A DNA stretch of 64,000 bases from G965247265 sp965247265. GTDB taxonomy: Bacteria > Pseudomonadota > Gammaproteobacteria > UBA4575. The notes beneath the pieces are model-generated. The model made no database searches, was not told the origin of the DNA, and saw only the letters and a program-made list of their open reading frames with translations. The stretch spans positions 124,001 through 188,000 of the forward strand of contig OZ252002.1 of assembly GCA_965247265.1 (NCBI GenBank), written 5' to 3'. Positions 8,953-16,755 of the stretch are shown here, piece after piece; the first letter of the stretch is position 1, and each line of letters begins with the position of its first letter. The position numbers and the translations under genes are program-made.

Positions 8953-9303
8953 GATAATTCAATTGTAATATATGGGAAGTAATTTCTTCATGGGGAAACA
9001 GGTTTGAGGTTACACCGTTACACCACAAATAAATTCTTCTTTAGATGAAGTGCGAGTAAAATCTGCTAGAACAATAAATGAGTGCACACAAATCATTCAA
9101 GCAGATCATTTCATAGGAAGTAAATTATTGAATGTCTGCTTTGGGTCGTTTGCTGACATTAAACAACTTTGATTTGAAGATTCCAACCTAGTTCGTCCTG
9201 AATTTCTATTCTGAATGTCTGCTTTCGGCCAATAGCGGTCATTCATAATCAACTAGAAAAATAGAGCAGCCTTCAATTGTTATGTGGCTACTCTATTTCA
9301 AAA
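8953..9303. other. Intergenic with composite repeat, no gene recognised
   Basis: Between the hypothetical gene and the arylsulfatase. It holds one 115-bp composite repeat (9130-9244). No coding frame or RNA gene is evident elsewhere in it. Confidence 0.4.
9130..9244. repeat. Composite palindromic element (A - 52-bp spacer - B), copy 1
   Basis: Type A palindrome at 9130-9160, a 52-bp spacer with the conserved words TCCAACC and CGTCCTGAATTTC, and type B palindrome at 9213-9244. Copies with the same 52-bp spacing occur at 12902-13015 and 18114-18228. Confidence 0.85.
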
Positions 9304-11034
9304 TCAATGACCAAAATCAGGATCTAAATTTGGATCAAATGTAATTTCATCAAGATGATCGATATATTCCAACGGATCAAAAGGAAGGTGTTCACGATCC
9401 ATCTTGGGATTAGCATGTGCTTTTAATCCAGGTGAAGCATTCGCGATGCCTGTCCATGGAATACCATGTTTCTCTTGAGAATCAGGATATTTTTTCTTCC
9501 AAAGCTGATGACGTAGATTCATTCTATTAAATGGACTTTTAAGATGAATTAAATTAACCAACATTGGTGTCTTTTCACGTGGATCTGCCGGAAGGAAATA
9601 AAAGGCTGCAGGAATACCGCTTGCTTCACCTATGGGATCAGAAGAAATCATATGTCTTTTGTAATTTCCTTTTACAATTGCACCGAGTCTAGGCCCTGCA
9701 TAGATGAAAGCATAATCTCGACGACCATTAGTATCGCCTTTTAGTAAGAGTGCTGTTTGGTCAATACCATCTATGATTCGATCTGTTGGAATGTGTTCGG
9801 TTGCGCCTGCAATTCTTGCAAAGGTCGTAAACAAATCAACTTCATGAATGATATCGCCGACAGTTTGACCTGGTTCAATTACACTTGGCCACCAAGCTTG
9901 GGCAACAACACGTACTCCACCTTCAAGAAAATCACCTTTACCACCTCGAAAAATAGTCTCTGCCATTCCAAGCCCGGGTGGTGGATTATGTGCCATAGGA
10001 CCATTATCAGCCATAGCGATAATAAGCGTATTTTCTGCAATACCTAATTCTTCTAACTTAGCCTTCAATTTACCCATGAAAGGATCAATATTGCATTGCA
10101 AACCATCCTGTAAAAGACTCCTAGCACGAGCACATTTTTTATGAGCTGGAATGAAACTTGTTAAATTAGGCCAGTTAGCTATATAAAATGGTTTATTTGC
10201 TTTGGCTTGACGTTCAATAAATTCTAAAGTGCGTCGCTGTGCTTCAGGGTCAATCTTTAAATAGGTTTCATGCGTATTGTCACCCCATTGTTTTGTTTCA
10301 CCTCCCTTTGTACCTTCAGCAATCATCACCCAATCTTTGGTAATAAATGTGTCATCAAGTTTATAGGGATCAACAGGCAATATTTCTTCATGCAAACCAA
10401 TAGAGGCATTAGCTTGTTCAGCTGTAGCATTATTTAACGAAAGAATTTGGTTATAGCCAGTAAAAAAAGCTTCGTCAAAACCTTGGTTATTAGGATAACT
10501 TTCTTCAATATCTCCTAAATGCCATTTACCGTGAAAGGCTGTTGCATAACCTGCTTCCGACAACACTTCTGCTATGGTTACTTCCTCCCCACGCATACCA
10601 TGCATTTCAAGCAACATCCCAATGTTGTACATGCCAACTCGTACAGCGAGACGACCCGTTGCAGATGCCGCACGACTTGGCGTGCATCCAACTTCTGTAT
10701 ACATGCGGGTAAATAAAATTCCTTCTTCTGCCATCTGATTTAAATTTGGAGTATCTAAACCGCGAACTTGCTGAATGGCAGGAATTCCTACATCACCAAA
10801 AGCAGTGTCATCCCACATAACGTGAATAATATTTGGTGGGCGTTTATACTTATCACGAAGTTCTTTTAACTTTTTATCTAGTTCTTTGTCTTCCGCAACC
10901 CATTCGTCTGCGTGCTGAGATTTGAGGACATAATATTTAGCGTCATGAACAATGTCCTTAGCAAGTGTTATTGAAGACAAAAAGCATAAAGGAATTAAAG
11001 AAAATACTATTAATCGAAGTAAAAAAGTACGCAT
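9304..11034 (-). CDS. Periplasmic type I sulfatase (arylsulfatase family)
   Basis: 576 residues with a signal peptide (1 to about 25, ending TLA) and a strong GGAGGGC site before the ATG. The formylglycine motif C-T-P-S-R-A-A, followed by TGR, marks a type I sulfatase whose Cys is converted by a maturation enzyme. Metal ligands are visible in MWDDTAFGD near the N-terminus and in MADNGP in the second half; HGKWHLGD is the usual Lys/His active-site strand. It would hydrolyse a sulfate ester in the periplasm and release sulfate. The substrate cannot be told from sequence. It is divergent from a TAT-exported binding protein (11175), with a palindromic repeat between them. Confidence 0.88.
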   Translation of the reverse strand: MRTFLLRLIVFSLIPLCFLSSITLAKDIVHDAKYYVLKSQHADEWVAEDKELDKKLKELRDKYKRPPNIIHVMWDDTAFGDVGIPAIQQVRGLDTPNLNQMAEEGILFTRMYTEVGCTPSRAASATGRLAVRVGMYNIGMLLEMHGMRGEEVTIAEVLSEAGYATAFHGKWHLGDIEESYPNNQGFDEAFFTGYNQILSLNNATAEQANASIGLHEEILPVDPYKLDDTFITKDWVMIAEGTKGGETKQWGDNTHETYLKIDPEAQRRTLEFIERQAKANKPFYIANWPNLTSFIPAHKKCARARSLLQDGLQCNIDPFMGKLKAKLEELGIAENTLIIAMADNGPMAHNPPPGLGMAETIFRGGKGDFLEGGVRVVAQAWWPSVIEPGQTVGDIIHEVDLFTTFARIAGATEHIPTDRIIDGIDQTALLLKGDTNGRRDYAFIYAGPRLGAIVKGNYKRHMISSDPIGEASGIPAAFYFLPADPREKTPMLVNLIHLKSPFNRMNLRHQLWKKKYPDSQEKHGIPWTGIANASPGLKAHANPKMDREHLPFDPLEYIDHLDEITFDPNLDPDFGH

Positions 11035-11107
11035 AAGCCCTCCATTTCATATTTTTATTCGTTAAATTTAATCTTATTATAAAAATAAAATAATAGATAT
11101 TAATTCC

Positions 11108-11137
11108 AATGTCCACTTTGGGTCGATAGCAGACATT
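11108..11137. repeat. Palindromic intergenic repeat, type A variant
   Basis: AATGTCCACT, loop TTGGGTCGAT, AGCAGACATT. The arm and loop changes are partly compensated. It lies in the divergent promoter region between the sulfatase and the gene at 11175. Confidence 0.8.
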
Positions 11138-11174
11138 AAACAAAGCGCATAAATTAAAACCACATTTACCCTAA

Positions 11175-12299
11175 ATGAAGTATAGAAAATTTACTAGAAG
11201 AGACTTTATTAAAAGTTCTGCATTAACCCTCGCACTAGCCAATTCATTTATTTATTCTGAATTATCAATAGTGAGAGCTGAATCATCTAAAAAGCTAAAA
11301 ATTAATGTCGCCGGTTATGATTTAGAGCATGTAAAACCAATACTTGAAGGTCGTATTGAAATAGAAGGATGTGAGACACAGTTTCAGATCACTGGAATAA
11401 GCGATCTAAATACACATGTGTTTAGTGGACCACAAACACGTGATATAACAGAAATCGGATTACATCCCTTCATGTTGGCATACGCTAATGAATATTTTAG
11501 AGATTATTCATTAATACCTGTGTTTCCACTTTGAAGTTTCCGGCATAAAAGCATCTACATACGTACTGATCGTGACATAAATGAACCTGCAGATTTAAAA
11601 GGCAAAAAAGTTGGAACCGCAGGTTACTCGCAAAGCTCACTTGTTTGGATTCGTGGGATATTGCAACACGAATACAATGTAAAGCCCGAAGACTTACATT
11701 GGGTTATAGCATCTAAAGATTCAGCCACTGAGGCTTCTGGTGGTAAAACATCTAAACAAGAAATGATATTACCTGAAGGAATCTCTATCAATCGTGGCCC
11801 AGAAGGAAAAGATGAATCTCAATTACTTACAGAAGGTGATGTTGATGCACTTTTTCTTGCCGCTGAACCAAGAGCGTTTATTGAAGGTGACCCTATTGTT
11901 GCTCGTTTATTTCCAGACTCGCGAAAAGTTGAACAAGAGTACTATAAAAAAACTAGTATATTTCCTATCATGCATGCGATAGCAATTAAAAATGACACAA
12001 TCAAAGATAATCCGTGGTTACCTGTAGCAGTTTTCAATGCTTATTCTGAAGCCAAAAAAATTGCATATGAATTTCTTCAAGAATTAGCCTGGGTAAAAAT
12101 ACCCTTACCATGGATCAGTCAAGATTACTGGGAAACTCGAAAAATTATGGGAGATAACTACTGGTCTTATGGAATTAAACCCAATCGCAAAACATTAGAA
12201 GCACTATTTCAATACTCTTTTGAACAAGAGTTTTTTAAACAAAAGCTCACTATAGAAGATTTGTTTGATCACTCCACATTGAGAATCATAGAAGAATAA
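11175..12299 (+). pseudogene. TAT-exported substrate-binding / dihydroxyphthalate-decarboxylase-like protein with in-frame TGA
   Basis: The frame is continuous over 374 codons except for a TGA at 11532-11534. The N-terminus carries a twin-arginine signal (TRRDFIK and a hydrophobic stretch). The mature part reads as the NMT1/4,5-dihydroxyphthalate decarboxylase fold: KLKINVAGYDLEHVKPI, then after the stop FRHKSIYIRTDRDI, EPADLKGKKVGTAGY and LVWIRGILQHEY. The family usually has FPLR-x-FRHKSI here, so the TGA fits a CGA (Arg) to TGA transition. No frameshift is needed. Without readthrough the product is 119 residues and non-functional. It is divergent from the arylsulfatase and may once have served uptake of a related organic acid, which is inference. 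Confidence 0.75.
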
Positions 12300-12308
12300 A
12301 AAATATAC

Positions 12309-12338
12309 GAATGTCCGCTTTGGGTCGTTAGCGGTCAT
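12309..12338. repeat. Palindromic intergenic repeat, type A
   Basis: GAATGTCCGCT, loop TTGGGTCGTT, AGCGGTCAT, placed between two convergent genes (stops at 12299 and 12347). It may serve both transcripts as a terminator. Confidence 0.82.
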
Positions 12339-12346
12339 ACAGATGT

Positions 12347-12877
12347 TTATGAAATCCATAAATTAATTTGTTCTTTTAACACCCATTTACCATCATCTTT
12401 TTTTAAATACACAAGCGATCCTGAACCAGCCAAACAACCTGCAGCAACTTCTATAAAAAATAATGCCTCTTTCCCCCAATTACGAAACCCCACGTTAGAA
12501 ATCTTTATCATAGATTTAGCTTTAGGATATTGTTCATAATATTTAACCCAACCTTCTTCGCAGCTCGCTGAAAACATTTCTTCATATTTATTTTTATCAA
12601 ATAAGTGTACATTTAATTCGCCAAATGCGTCAGAAGTATGCATAGCTTCTAGAGATGTGAACTTGAAGTCGTTTATAAACTCCTTTTCTTTTTCTGACAG
12701 ATGGTAGATGGCTGAAAAGGGTAAGACTGGCCTATCTTGTATATATAAGGTTTTAACTCCGCTATCTACTTCCTCAAAAAAAGCTTGATAAACCGCAGCC
12801 GAGTCATTTTTAGAACTATTGCACCCAATAATGAAGCATAAAATTAATATCAATGATATGTGACTAGGTCGAGGCAT
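12347..12877 (-). CDS. Hypothetical lipoprotein
   Basis: 176 residues with a lipoprotein signal peptide (LILILCFIIGC, Cys at about residue 19). The mature protein is soluble and acidic, with paired cysteines (SCEEGW and AAGCLAGSG). The blocks VGFRNWGKEALFFIEVAAG and GSLVYLKKDDGKWVLKEQINLWIS resemble small beta-sheet proteins that end in a KxDGxWxL strand, common among secreted hypotheticals. No named family was recognised. A repeat flanks it on each side. Confidence 0.65.
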   Translation of the reverse strand: MPRPSHISLILILCFIIGCNSSKNDSAAVYQAFFEEVDSGVKTLYIQDRPVLPFSAIYHLSEKEKEFINDFKFTSLEAMHTSDAFGELNVHLFDKNKYEEMFSASCEEGWVKYYEQYPKAKSMIKISNVGFRNWGKEALFFIEVAAGCLAGSGSLVYLKKDDGKWVLKEQINLWIS

Positions 12878-12901
12878 TTGGGCTAAAAATTTTATATAGC
12901 A

Positions 12902-13015
12902 AATGTCCGCTTTGGGTCGTTAGCAGACATTTTGTAGCTTTGTTTTGATGAATCCAACCTACTTTGTCCTAAAATTCTTTACCGAATGACCGCTTTCGGC
13001 CAAAAGCGGTCATTC
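12902..13015. repeat. Composite palindromic element (A - 52-bp spacer - B), copy 2
   Basis: Type A at 12902-12931, 52-bp spacer (ATCCAACC, TTGTCC, AAATTCTTTA), type B at 12984-13015. The type B arms pair perfectly here (GAATGACCGCT with AGCGGTCATTC). Confidence 0.85.
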
Positions 13016-13046
13016 AGAAAAATTGTAAACTTTTCCGCATTAAAGT

Positions 13047-13691
13047 TTAGCCACCTGATGTATCAGCAATATCTTCTTGCTCAAAAGGTTTTCTCTCAGG
13101 CGTAAGGTCCTGTGCACCCGTTCCAGGCATCATTTCAAAACCTAGATCAAAGTTCACCAACATCGTTTTTAATTGATCAATAACCTTACGGTTACCTTTA
13201 AGCATTGCATTACCCGATTCAATTTGCTCATCCATGCTTACTGCACCCATCATTGTTTGTACTAAATCAGAGCGATTAATGGTTATGGTTAAGTCTGCAT
13301 CTTCAACCTGAAATCCTTCAATATTGGTAAGTGTCGCGTTGCTTAGTTCGATCACAAACTTTTCATCATTATCAGGCGTAATCAAATTTATATTAAACTC
13401 CTTACCATCTGCTTTTTCACTATCCAGACGAATGCCTAGAAAATCTAACCATAATTGTGTCGACATGGCACGAACCATATCTGGTCCTGATGTTTTTGGT
13501 GATGCACCACTTGGAATACCCGAACGCAACTCATACGCTGCTGCCAGAAAACTATTTCGAACACTGGGACTTTCTTGTTGGTAACCAATTTGCTCAAAAA
13601 CATCTGCAAGCAAATCCTTTGCTTCTTGGTTCTGCGGTTCTGCGGTTCTGCGGTTCTGCGGTTCTGCGGTTCTGCGGTTCTGCGTAAACAA
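13047..13691 (-). CDS. Alkylsulfatase C-terminal fragment (SCP2-like domain)
   Basis: The third piece of a broken alkyl sulfatase. After an artificial RRTAEPQN repeat encoded by the 8-bp tandem repeat, it reads EAKDLLADVFEQIGYQ, AAYELRSGIP, then a C-terminal sterol-carrier-like domain (FNINLITPDNDEKFVIEL, NATLTNIEGF, ADLTITINRSD). In linear primary-alkylsulfatases (SdsA1/YjcS type) this domain follows the dimerisation domain and helps bind the hydrophobic chain. The apparent start lies within unrelated frame and is not a real initiation site. Reads as one gene with 13698-14294 and 14417-15139. Confidence 0.75.
   Translation of the reverse strand: MFTQNRRTAEPQNRRTAEPQNQEAKDLLADVFEQIGYQQESPSVRNSFLAAAYELRSGIPSGASPKTSGPDMVRAMSTQLWLDFLGIRLDSEKADGKEFNINLITPDNDEKFVIELSNATLTNIEGFQVEDADLTITINRSDLVQTMMGAVSMDEQIESGNAMLKGNRKVIDQLKTMLVNFDLGFEMMPGTGAQDLTPERKPFEQEDIADTSGG
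13629..13684. repeat. Octanucleotide tandem repeat, 7 copies of GTTCTGCG
   Basis: Seven perfect copies in tandem inside the alkylsulfatase coding region (CGCAGAAC on the coding strand). In the correct upstream frame, copy numbers of 2, 5 or 8 keep the C-terminal domain in frame, and 7 does not. Two copies would give the family-like reading VYAEPQN-QEAKDLL. This is the layout of a contingency (phase-variable) repeat. Confidence 0.95.
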
Positions 13692-13697
13692 GCTTGT

Positions 13698-14294
13698 TTA
13701 AAATTCCTTGCGCATGTCGATACTTACCTTGCTCATACAGTTCAGTTCCTTTGGTAATGATGGGTTTGGAACCCCCATCATCTCAACATATAAAGACGCA
13801 GAATCTTCGGGAGAAAGTGGAATCAATGTAGTTGGATTTCCGTCCCAATAGCCTAAATATCGATTAATTACCCCGCGACTATTGTGTTGAACCGAACCAT
13901 GATAGCTGCGCGCAGACCATTGTTGTTGAAGGCTATTTGGTACTTGATATACGTTGTGAACTTGGTTAATGGTCACACCTTGATTAGCTAAGTGCAGCAC
14001 ACCATTATTTAAATGCGCATACGTATCTCGTTGTGCGCGCATGACTTCTTGTATTCTTTCATTCCCCCATCGTGGCCAACTGTGTGACGCAAACATCACC
14101 TCGGCTTCTTGACCAAACATGTATAGCGCTTTGTTAATTTGCCTTGACCATTCCAGCGCGCCACGAAGTGTATAAATGTTATGAATGGTGCCCGTAATAT
14201 TCTCTGCAGCCCAAAACGCTTTCCAGTCTGGAAAGTAAGTATTCATTTCAGCAGGCGCTTCGGTGCCCGGTGTGTTTTGAAAAATCATTTTCAC
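13698..14294 (-). CDS. Alkylsulfatase middle fragment (metallo-beta-lactamase to dimerisation domain)
   Basis: The middle piece of the broken alkyl sulfatase. In frame upstream of its first Met it already reads FQYGVLLARSPFGHVDQSIGK. It then shows FQNTPGTEAPAEMNTYFP, EVMFASHSWPRWGNE (with a zinc-ligand His), HNVYQVPNSL, SVQHNSRGVINRYLGYWDGNP and YVEMMG. At a C run (13772-13776, G run on the coding strand) one missing base moves the reading out of frame; adding it restores GTELYEQGKYRHAQGILNKLVYAEPQN in two steps into the tandem repeat. The last residues before the stop at 13698 are therefore out of frame. Confidence 0.75.
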   Translation of the reverse strand: MKMIFQNTPGTEAPAEMNTYFPDWKAFWAAENITGTIHNIYTLRGALEWSRQINKALYMFGQEAEVMFASHSWPRWGNERIQEVMRAQRDTYAHLNNGVLHLANQGVTINQVHNVYQVPNSLQQQWSARSYHGSVQHNSRGVINRYLGYWDGNPTTLIPLSPEDSASLYVEMMGVPNPSLPKELNCMSKVSIDMRKEF

Positions 14295-14416
14295 ACCATC
14301 GACGGTAAGATCTTCAACATCTTTACTAATGATTACAGTTGGTGGAATTAGGCCAGCATTTCCTGCAGCTACATTCTTACCAATCGATTGGTCTACGTGG
14401 CCAAATGGACTTCTAG

Positions 14417-15139
14417 CTAATAAGACACCATATTGAAAAACAGACGCCGATTCATGGCATTTCCTGCGTATACATTTTCAGACACTGCATGATCCATAAA
14501 ACCAAATGGTGCAATAATTTCAACTTTGCCGCTATTCACATCAGCTTCATCTACAACACCACGTACGCCCGCAAAGTGATCCACATGAGAATGCGAATAC
14601 ACTACGGCTACAACAGGCCGCTCTCCAAGTTTTTTATTTATAAATTCAAGCGCGGCTTGAGCAGTCTCCTTTGCAGTGGCCGGGTCAAAGATAATCCATC
14701 CGGTATCACTTTTTATAAAACTGATGTTGGACAAATCAAAACCACGCACTTGGTAAATTTTGTCTGGTAAAACTTCGTACAATCCATACGCCATATTTAA
14801 AATGGCTTGTCGCTGTAGTGATGGATGAATGCTGTCAAAATCTTTACCTTGTAATAACCATTCATAGCTACCCATGTCCCATGCAACATGGCCCACTTCG
14901 GCTTTAATTTGTTTGTAGTCAGGTGCGGCAATAAATCCACGCTTGGCTTCCTCAAAATCTCGATTATCATCAAATGGCAGGGTATCTTTCTGATGCTTTT
15001 GTGCTTCAATAGTAAATTTCGAAGGCAATTTACCTTTTTCATGAAAGTGCTTACCTTCATCTGCTGCAAACACAGCGCCCTTTAGTGAGAAGATAATAAG
15101 TAGTGAGAAGACAAATGGATTTAAGGTTTTAATTTTCAT
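14417..15139 (-). CDS. Alkylsulfatase N-terminal fragment (signal peptide and zinc-binding motif)
   Basis: Residues 1-25 form a signal peptide ending VFAA. The MBL-fold half follows, with the metal motif H-S-H-V-D-H (HSHVDHFAGVRG) and the conserved YGLYEVLPDKIYQVRGFDLSN and WIIFDPATAKE blocks. Family members hydrolyse primary alkyl sulfates such as SDS in the periplasm to alcohol and sulfate. The frame breaks near 14445-14449 (one G short in CGG), after NAMNRR. Including pieces at 13698-14294 and 13047-13691, the whole gene spans 13047-15139 (about 660-700 residues) with three breaks. It is on the same strand as, and downstream of, a FadL-like gene. Confidence 0.78.
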   Translation of the reverse strand: MKIKTLNPFVFSLLIIFSLKGAVFAADEGKHFHEKGKLPSKFTIEAQKHQKDTLPFDDNRDFEEAKRGFIAAPDYKQIKAEVGHVAWDMGSYEWLLQGKDFDSIHPSLQRQAILNMAYGLYEVLPDKIYQVRGFDLSNISFIKSDTGWIIFDPATAKETAQAALEFINKKLGERPVVAVVYSHSHVDHFAGVRGVVDEADVNSGKVEIIAPFGFMDHAVSENVYAGNAMNRRLFFNMVSY

Positions 15140-15304
15140 GCGATCCCCAGAATTTATTCTTATCTAATTATTCAAAATCGAACTGTAATTTAATTATACT
15201 GAAAAGACACTAAAGACTTACATCGGTATATAACTGACTAGAAATAATTATTTTATCTACCATGTCCTTAATATGGGAATTTACACGTATAGTATAGTTT
15301 ATGT

Positions 15305-15336
15305 GAATGTCCGCTTTGAGTCGTTAGCGGACATTC
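15305..15336. repeat. Palindromic intergenic repeat, type A
   Basis: GAATGTCCGCT, loop TTGAGTCGTT, AGCGGACATTC: arms are a perfect 11-bp inverted repeat. Located between the FadL-like gene and the alkylsulfatase. Confidence 0.87.
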
Positions 15337-15377
15337 GTTGAGAACGATTACATTAGAATGCAAATCAAATGTTTCAG

Positions 15378-16247
15378 CTAGAAGTCATACCCCAAAGTAC
15401 CGCCTAAAAATACTCCCCAATTTTTATCAAATTCGCCTTTAGCACGCACTCCTTGCGAAATTTGATCTATCTTCCCTTCGCCAAAATAAACAAAGCTGGC
15501 ACTCAATGCATAATCAAAACTATGTTCAGATTCACGAATAATTGCACCCGCAATTCTAAATTGTTCATCAAGCGGTAAATCAAAGGTACGATTACTGTCA
15601 CTCACGGGTGAACTGTCATAACTGGTACCAAGTAAATAAATCTTTTCACCGGATTTATATCCCATACCCAATCCTACTCGGTAGGTATCCTTAAAATTTC
15701 GATCCAATTCTGCAACGGTAGTGATGCCACTAGCTCCAGAGATTTGAAATGTATTCTCACTAAATTCAGACCAATCTTCCCAATCGGCCTGTAAAAATAC
15801 TGTCAACTTGTCATCGACTTCATAGCTCAAACCCACCTCGATAAGCTGCGGGTTATCCCAGCCTGCTTCCACTCTACCAGAGGGTGTAACCGGTAAAACG
15901 GTATCATTGATTTCAAAATTCCCACTCAACTCAATTTCAGCTTTACTTCGATATACAACACCGAGCAGAGCTTTGTCAGTTAGCTGATATTGTGTTCCTA
16001 AAAATAACTGTGGAGCCCAATCATCAACATCTTCAATTTTTACTTGACCATCCGGCAAGGCACCGGGTTGATTGATAGCAATGTCCATTTCAAAAAGCGT
16101 ATAGATAAAAGAAACGCCTGCACCGATGGACAAATCATCATTTACCTGATAACCCAAAGATGGGCTTATCGCTATCCCCTGTAAGGCGGCTTCCTGGGTG
16201 GAATAGCGGCCTACAAAATCATCCCCATAATCTACTCCTCCGCCCAA
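15378..16247 (-). CDS. FadL/TodX-type outer-membrane transporter, C-terminal fragment
   Basis: The larger part of an OmpP1/FadL family barrel. In frame upstream of its Met (up to about 16325) it continues PSFFAVKPISDRARLGFSVV, joining to the fragment at 16319-16636. Barrel strands are clear: GVSFIYTLFEMDIAI, PQLFLGTQYQLTDKALLGVVYRS, GLSYEVDDKLTVFLQADW. The C-terminus ends in Phe (GTLGYDF), the usual BAM recognition signal. FadL-type channels admit hydrophobic compounds such as long-chain fatty acids or aromatics. A plausible partner is the alkylsulfatase downstream, which would release fatty alcohols. Confidence 0.78.
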   Translation of the reverse strand: MGGGVDYGDDFVGRYSTQEAALQGIAISPSLGYQVNDDLSIGAGVSFIYTLFEMDIAINQPGALPDGQVKIEDVDDWAPQLFLGTQYQLTDKALLGVVYRSKAEIELSGNFEINDTVLPVTPSGRVEAGWDNPQLIEVGLSYEVDDKLTVFLQADWEDWSEFSENTFQISGASGITTVAELDRNFKDTYRVGLGMGYKSGEKIYLLGTSYDSSPVSDSNRTFDLPLDEQFRIAGAIIRESEHSFDYALSASFVYFGEGKIDQISQGVRAKGEFDKNWGVFLGGTLGYDF

Positions 16248-16318
16248 TGGCGCGACAACGGAAAAGCCTAAACGAGCGCGATCAGAGATAGGTTTTACTG
16301 CAAAAAAACTTGGAATAA

Positions 16319-16636
16319 TTACAGGTTCCCCTCTGCATTTCCACCATCACTACCACCCGCAGTAGCGATGTCTGAGTCAAACCTAATATTAGGAACTAAT
16401 ACTTGTGAACCAATAGCAATTGTAGCTTTGGTAATGCCTGTCATCCCTGCAGGATTCCCCCACGCTGATTCGGCTCCAACATTATTTGTTGTTCGAGCGG
16501 TACCTGCCGTACCAATACTAGAGGGTGTGCCTAACTCTTGAAGATAAAAACCTGCAGCAAATAATGACTGATTAAAACTAATAATTCCCAAACAAATTAC
16601 TGTTAATAATTTAATAATAAATCGCATGTGGCCCAA
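16319..16636 (-). CDS. FadL/TodX-type outer-membrane transporter, N-terminal fragment
   Basis: Signal peptide (to FAAG, about residue 28) then GFYLQELGTPSSIGTAGTA and the characteristic WGNPAGMTGI, the FadL N-terminal hatch signature. The frame breaks at a four-C run (16328-16331, GGGG on the coding strand); one more G would read AEGEPVIIPSFF and enter the C-terminal fragment. So the complete gene is 15378-16636, about 419 residues, a normal FadL length. The break is in a homopolymer. Confidence 0.78.
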   Translation of the reverse strand: MGHMRFIIKLLTVICLGIISFNQSLFAAGFYLQELGTPSSIGTAGTARTTNNVGAESAWGNPAGMTGITKATIAIGSQVLVPNIRFDSDIATAGGSDGGNAEGNL

Positions 16637-16755
16637 ATAATTTTTAATTATAAAAATTCTATTTCCCGATTACGGCTAAAATCAGATACTTTTTTCATTC
16701 TAAAATAAAAAACTTCACAGCAATTCCTCAATGCTTACTCATTTTTCAACGACGC

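Noticed and set aside
9757..10047. Plus-strand frame of 96 codons inside the arylsulfatase
   Set aside because: Antisense shadow of a well-supported sulfatase; Cys-rich, low-complexity content.
11175..12299. Selenocysteine reading of the TGA
   Set aside because: The residue is Arg in the family and no SECIS-like hairpin was evident downstream; a CGA to TGA mutation is simpler.
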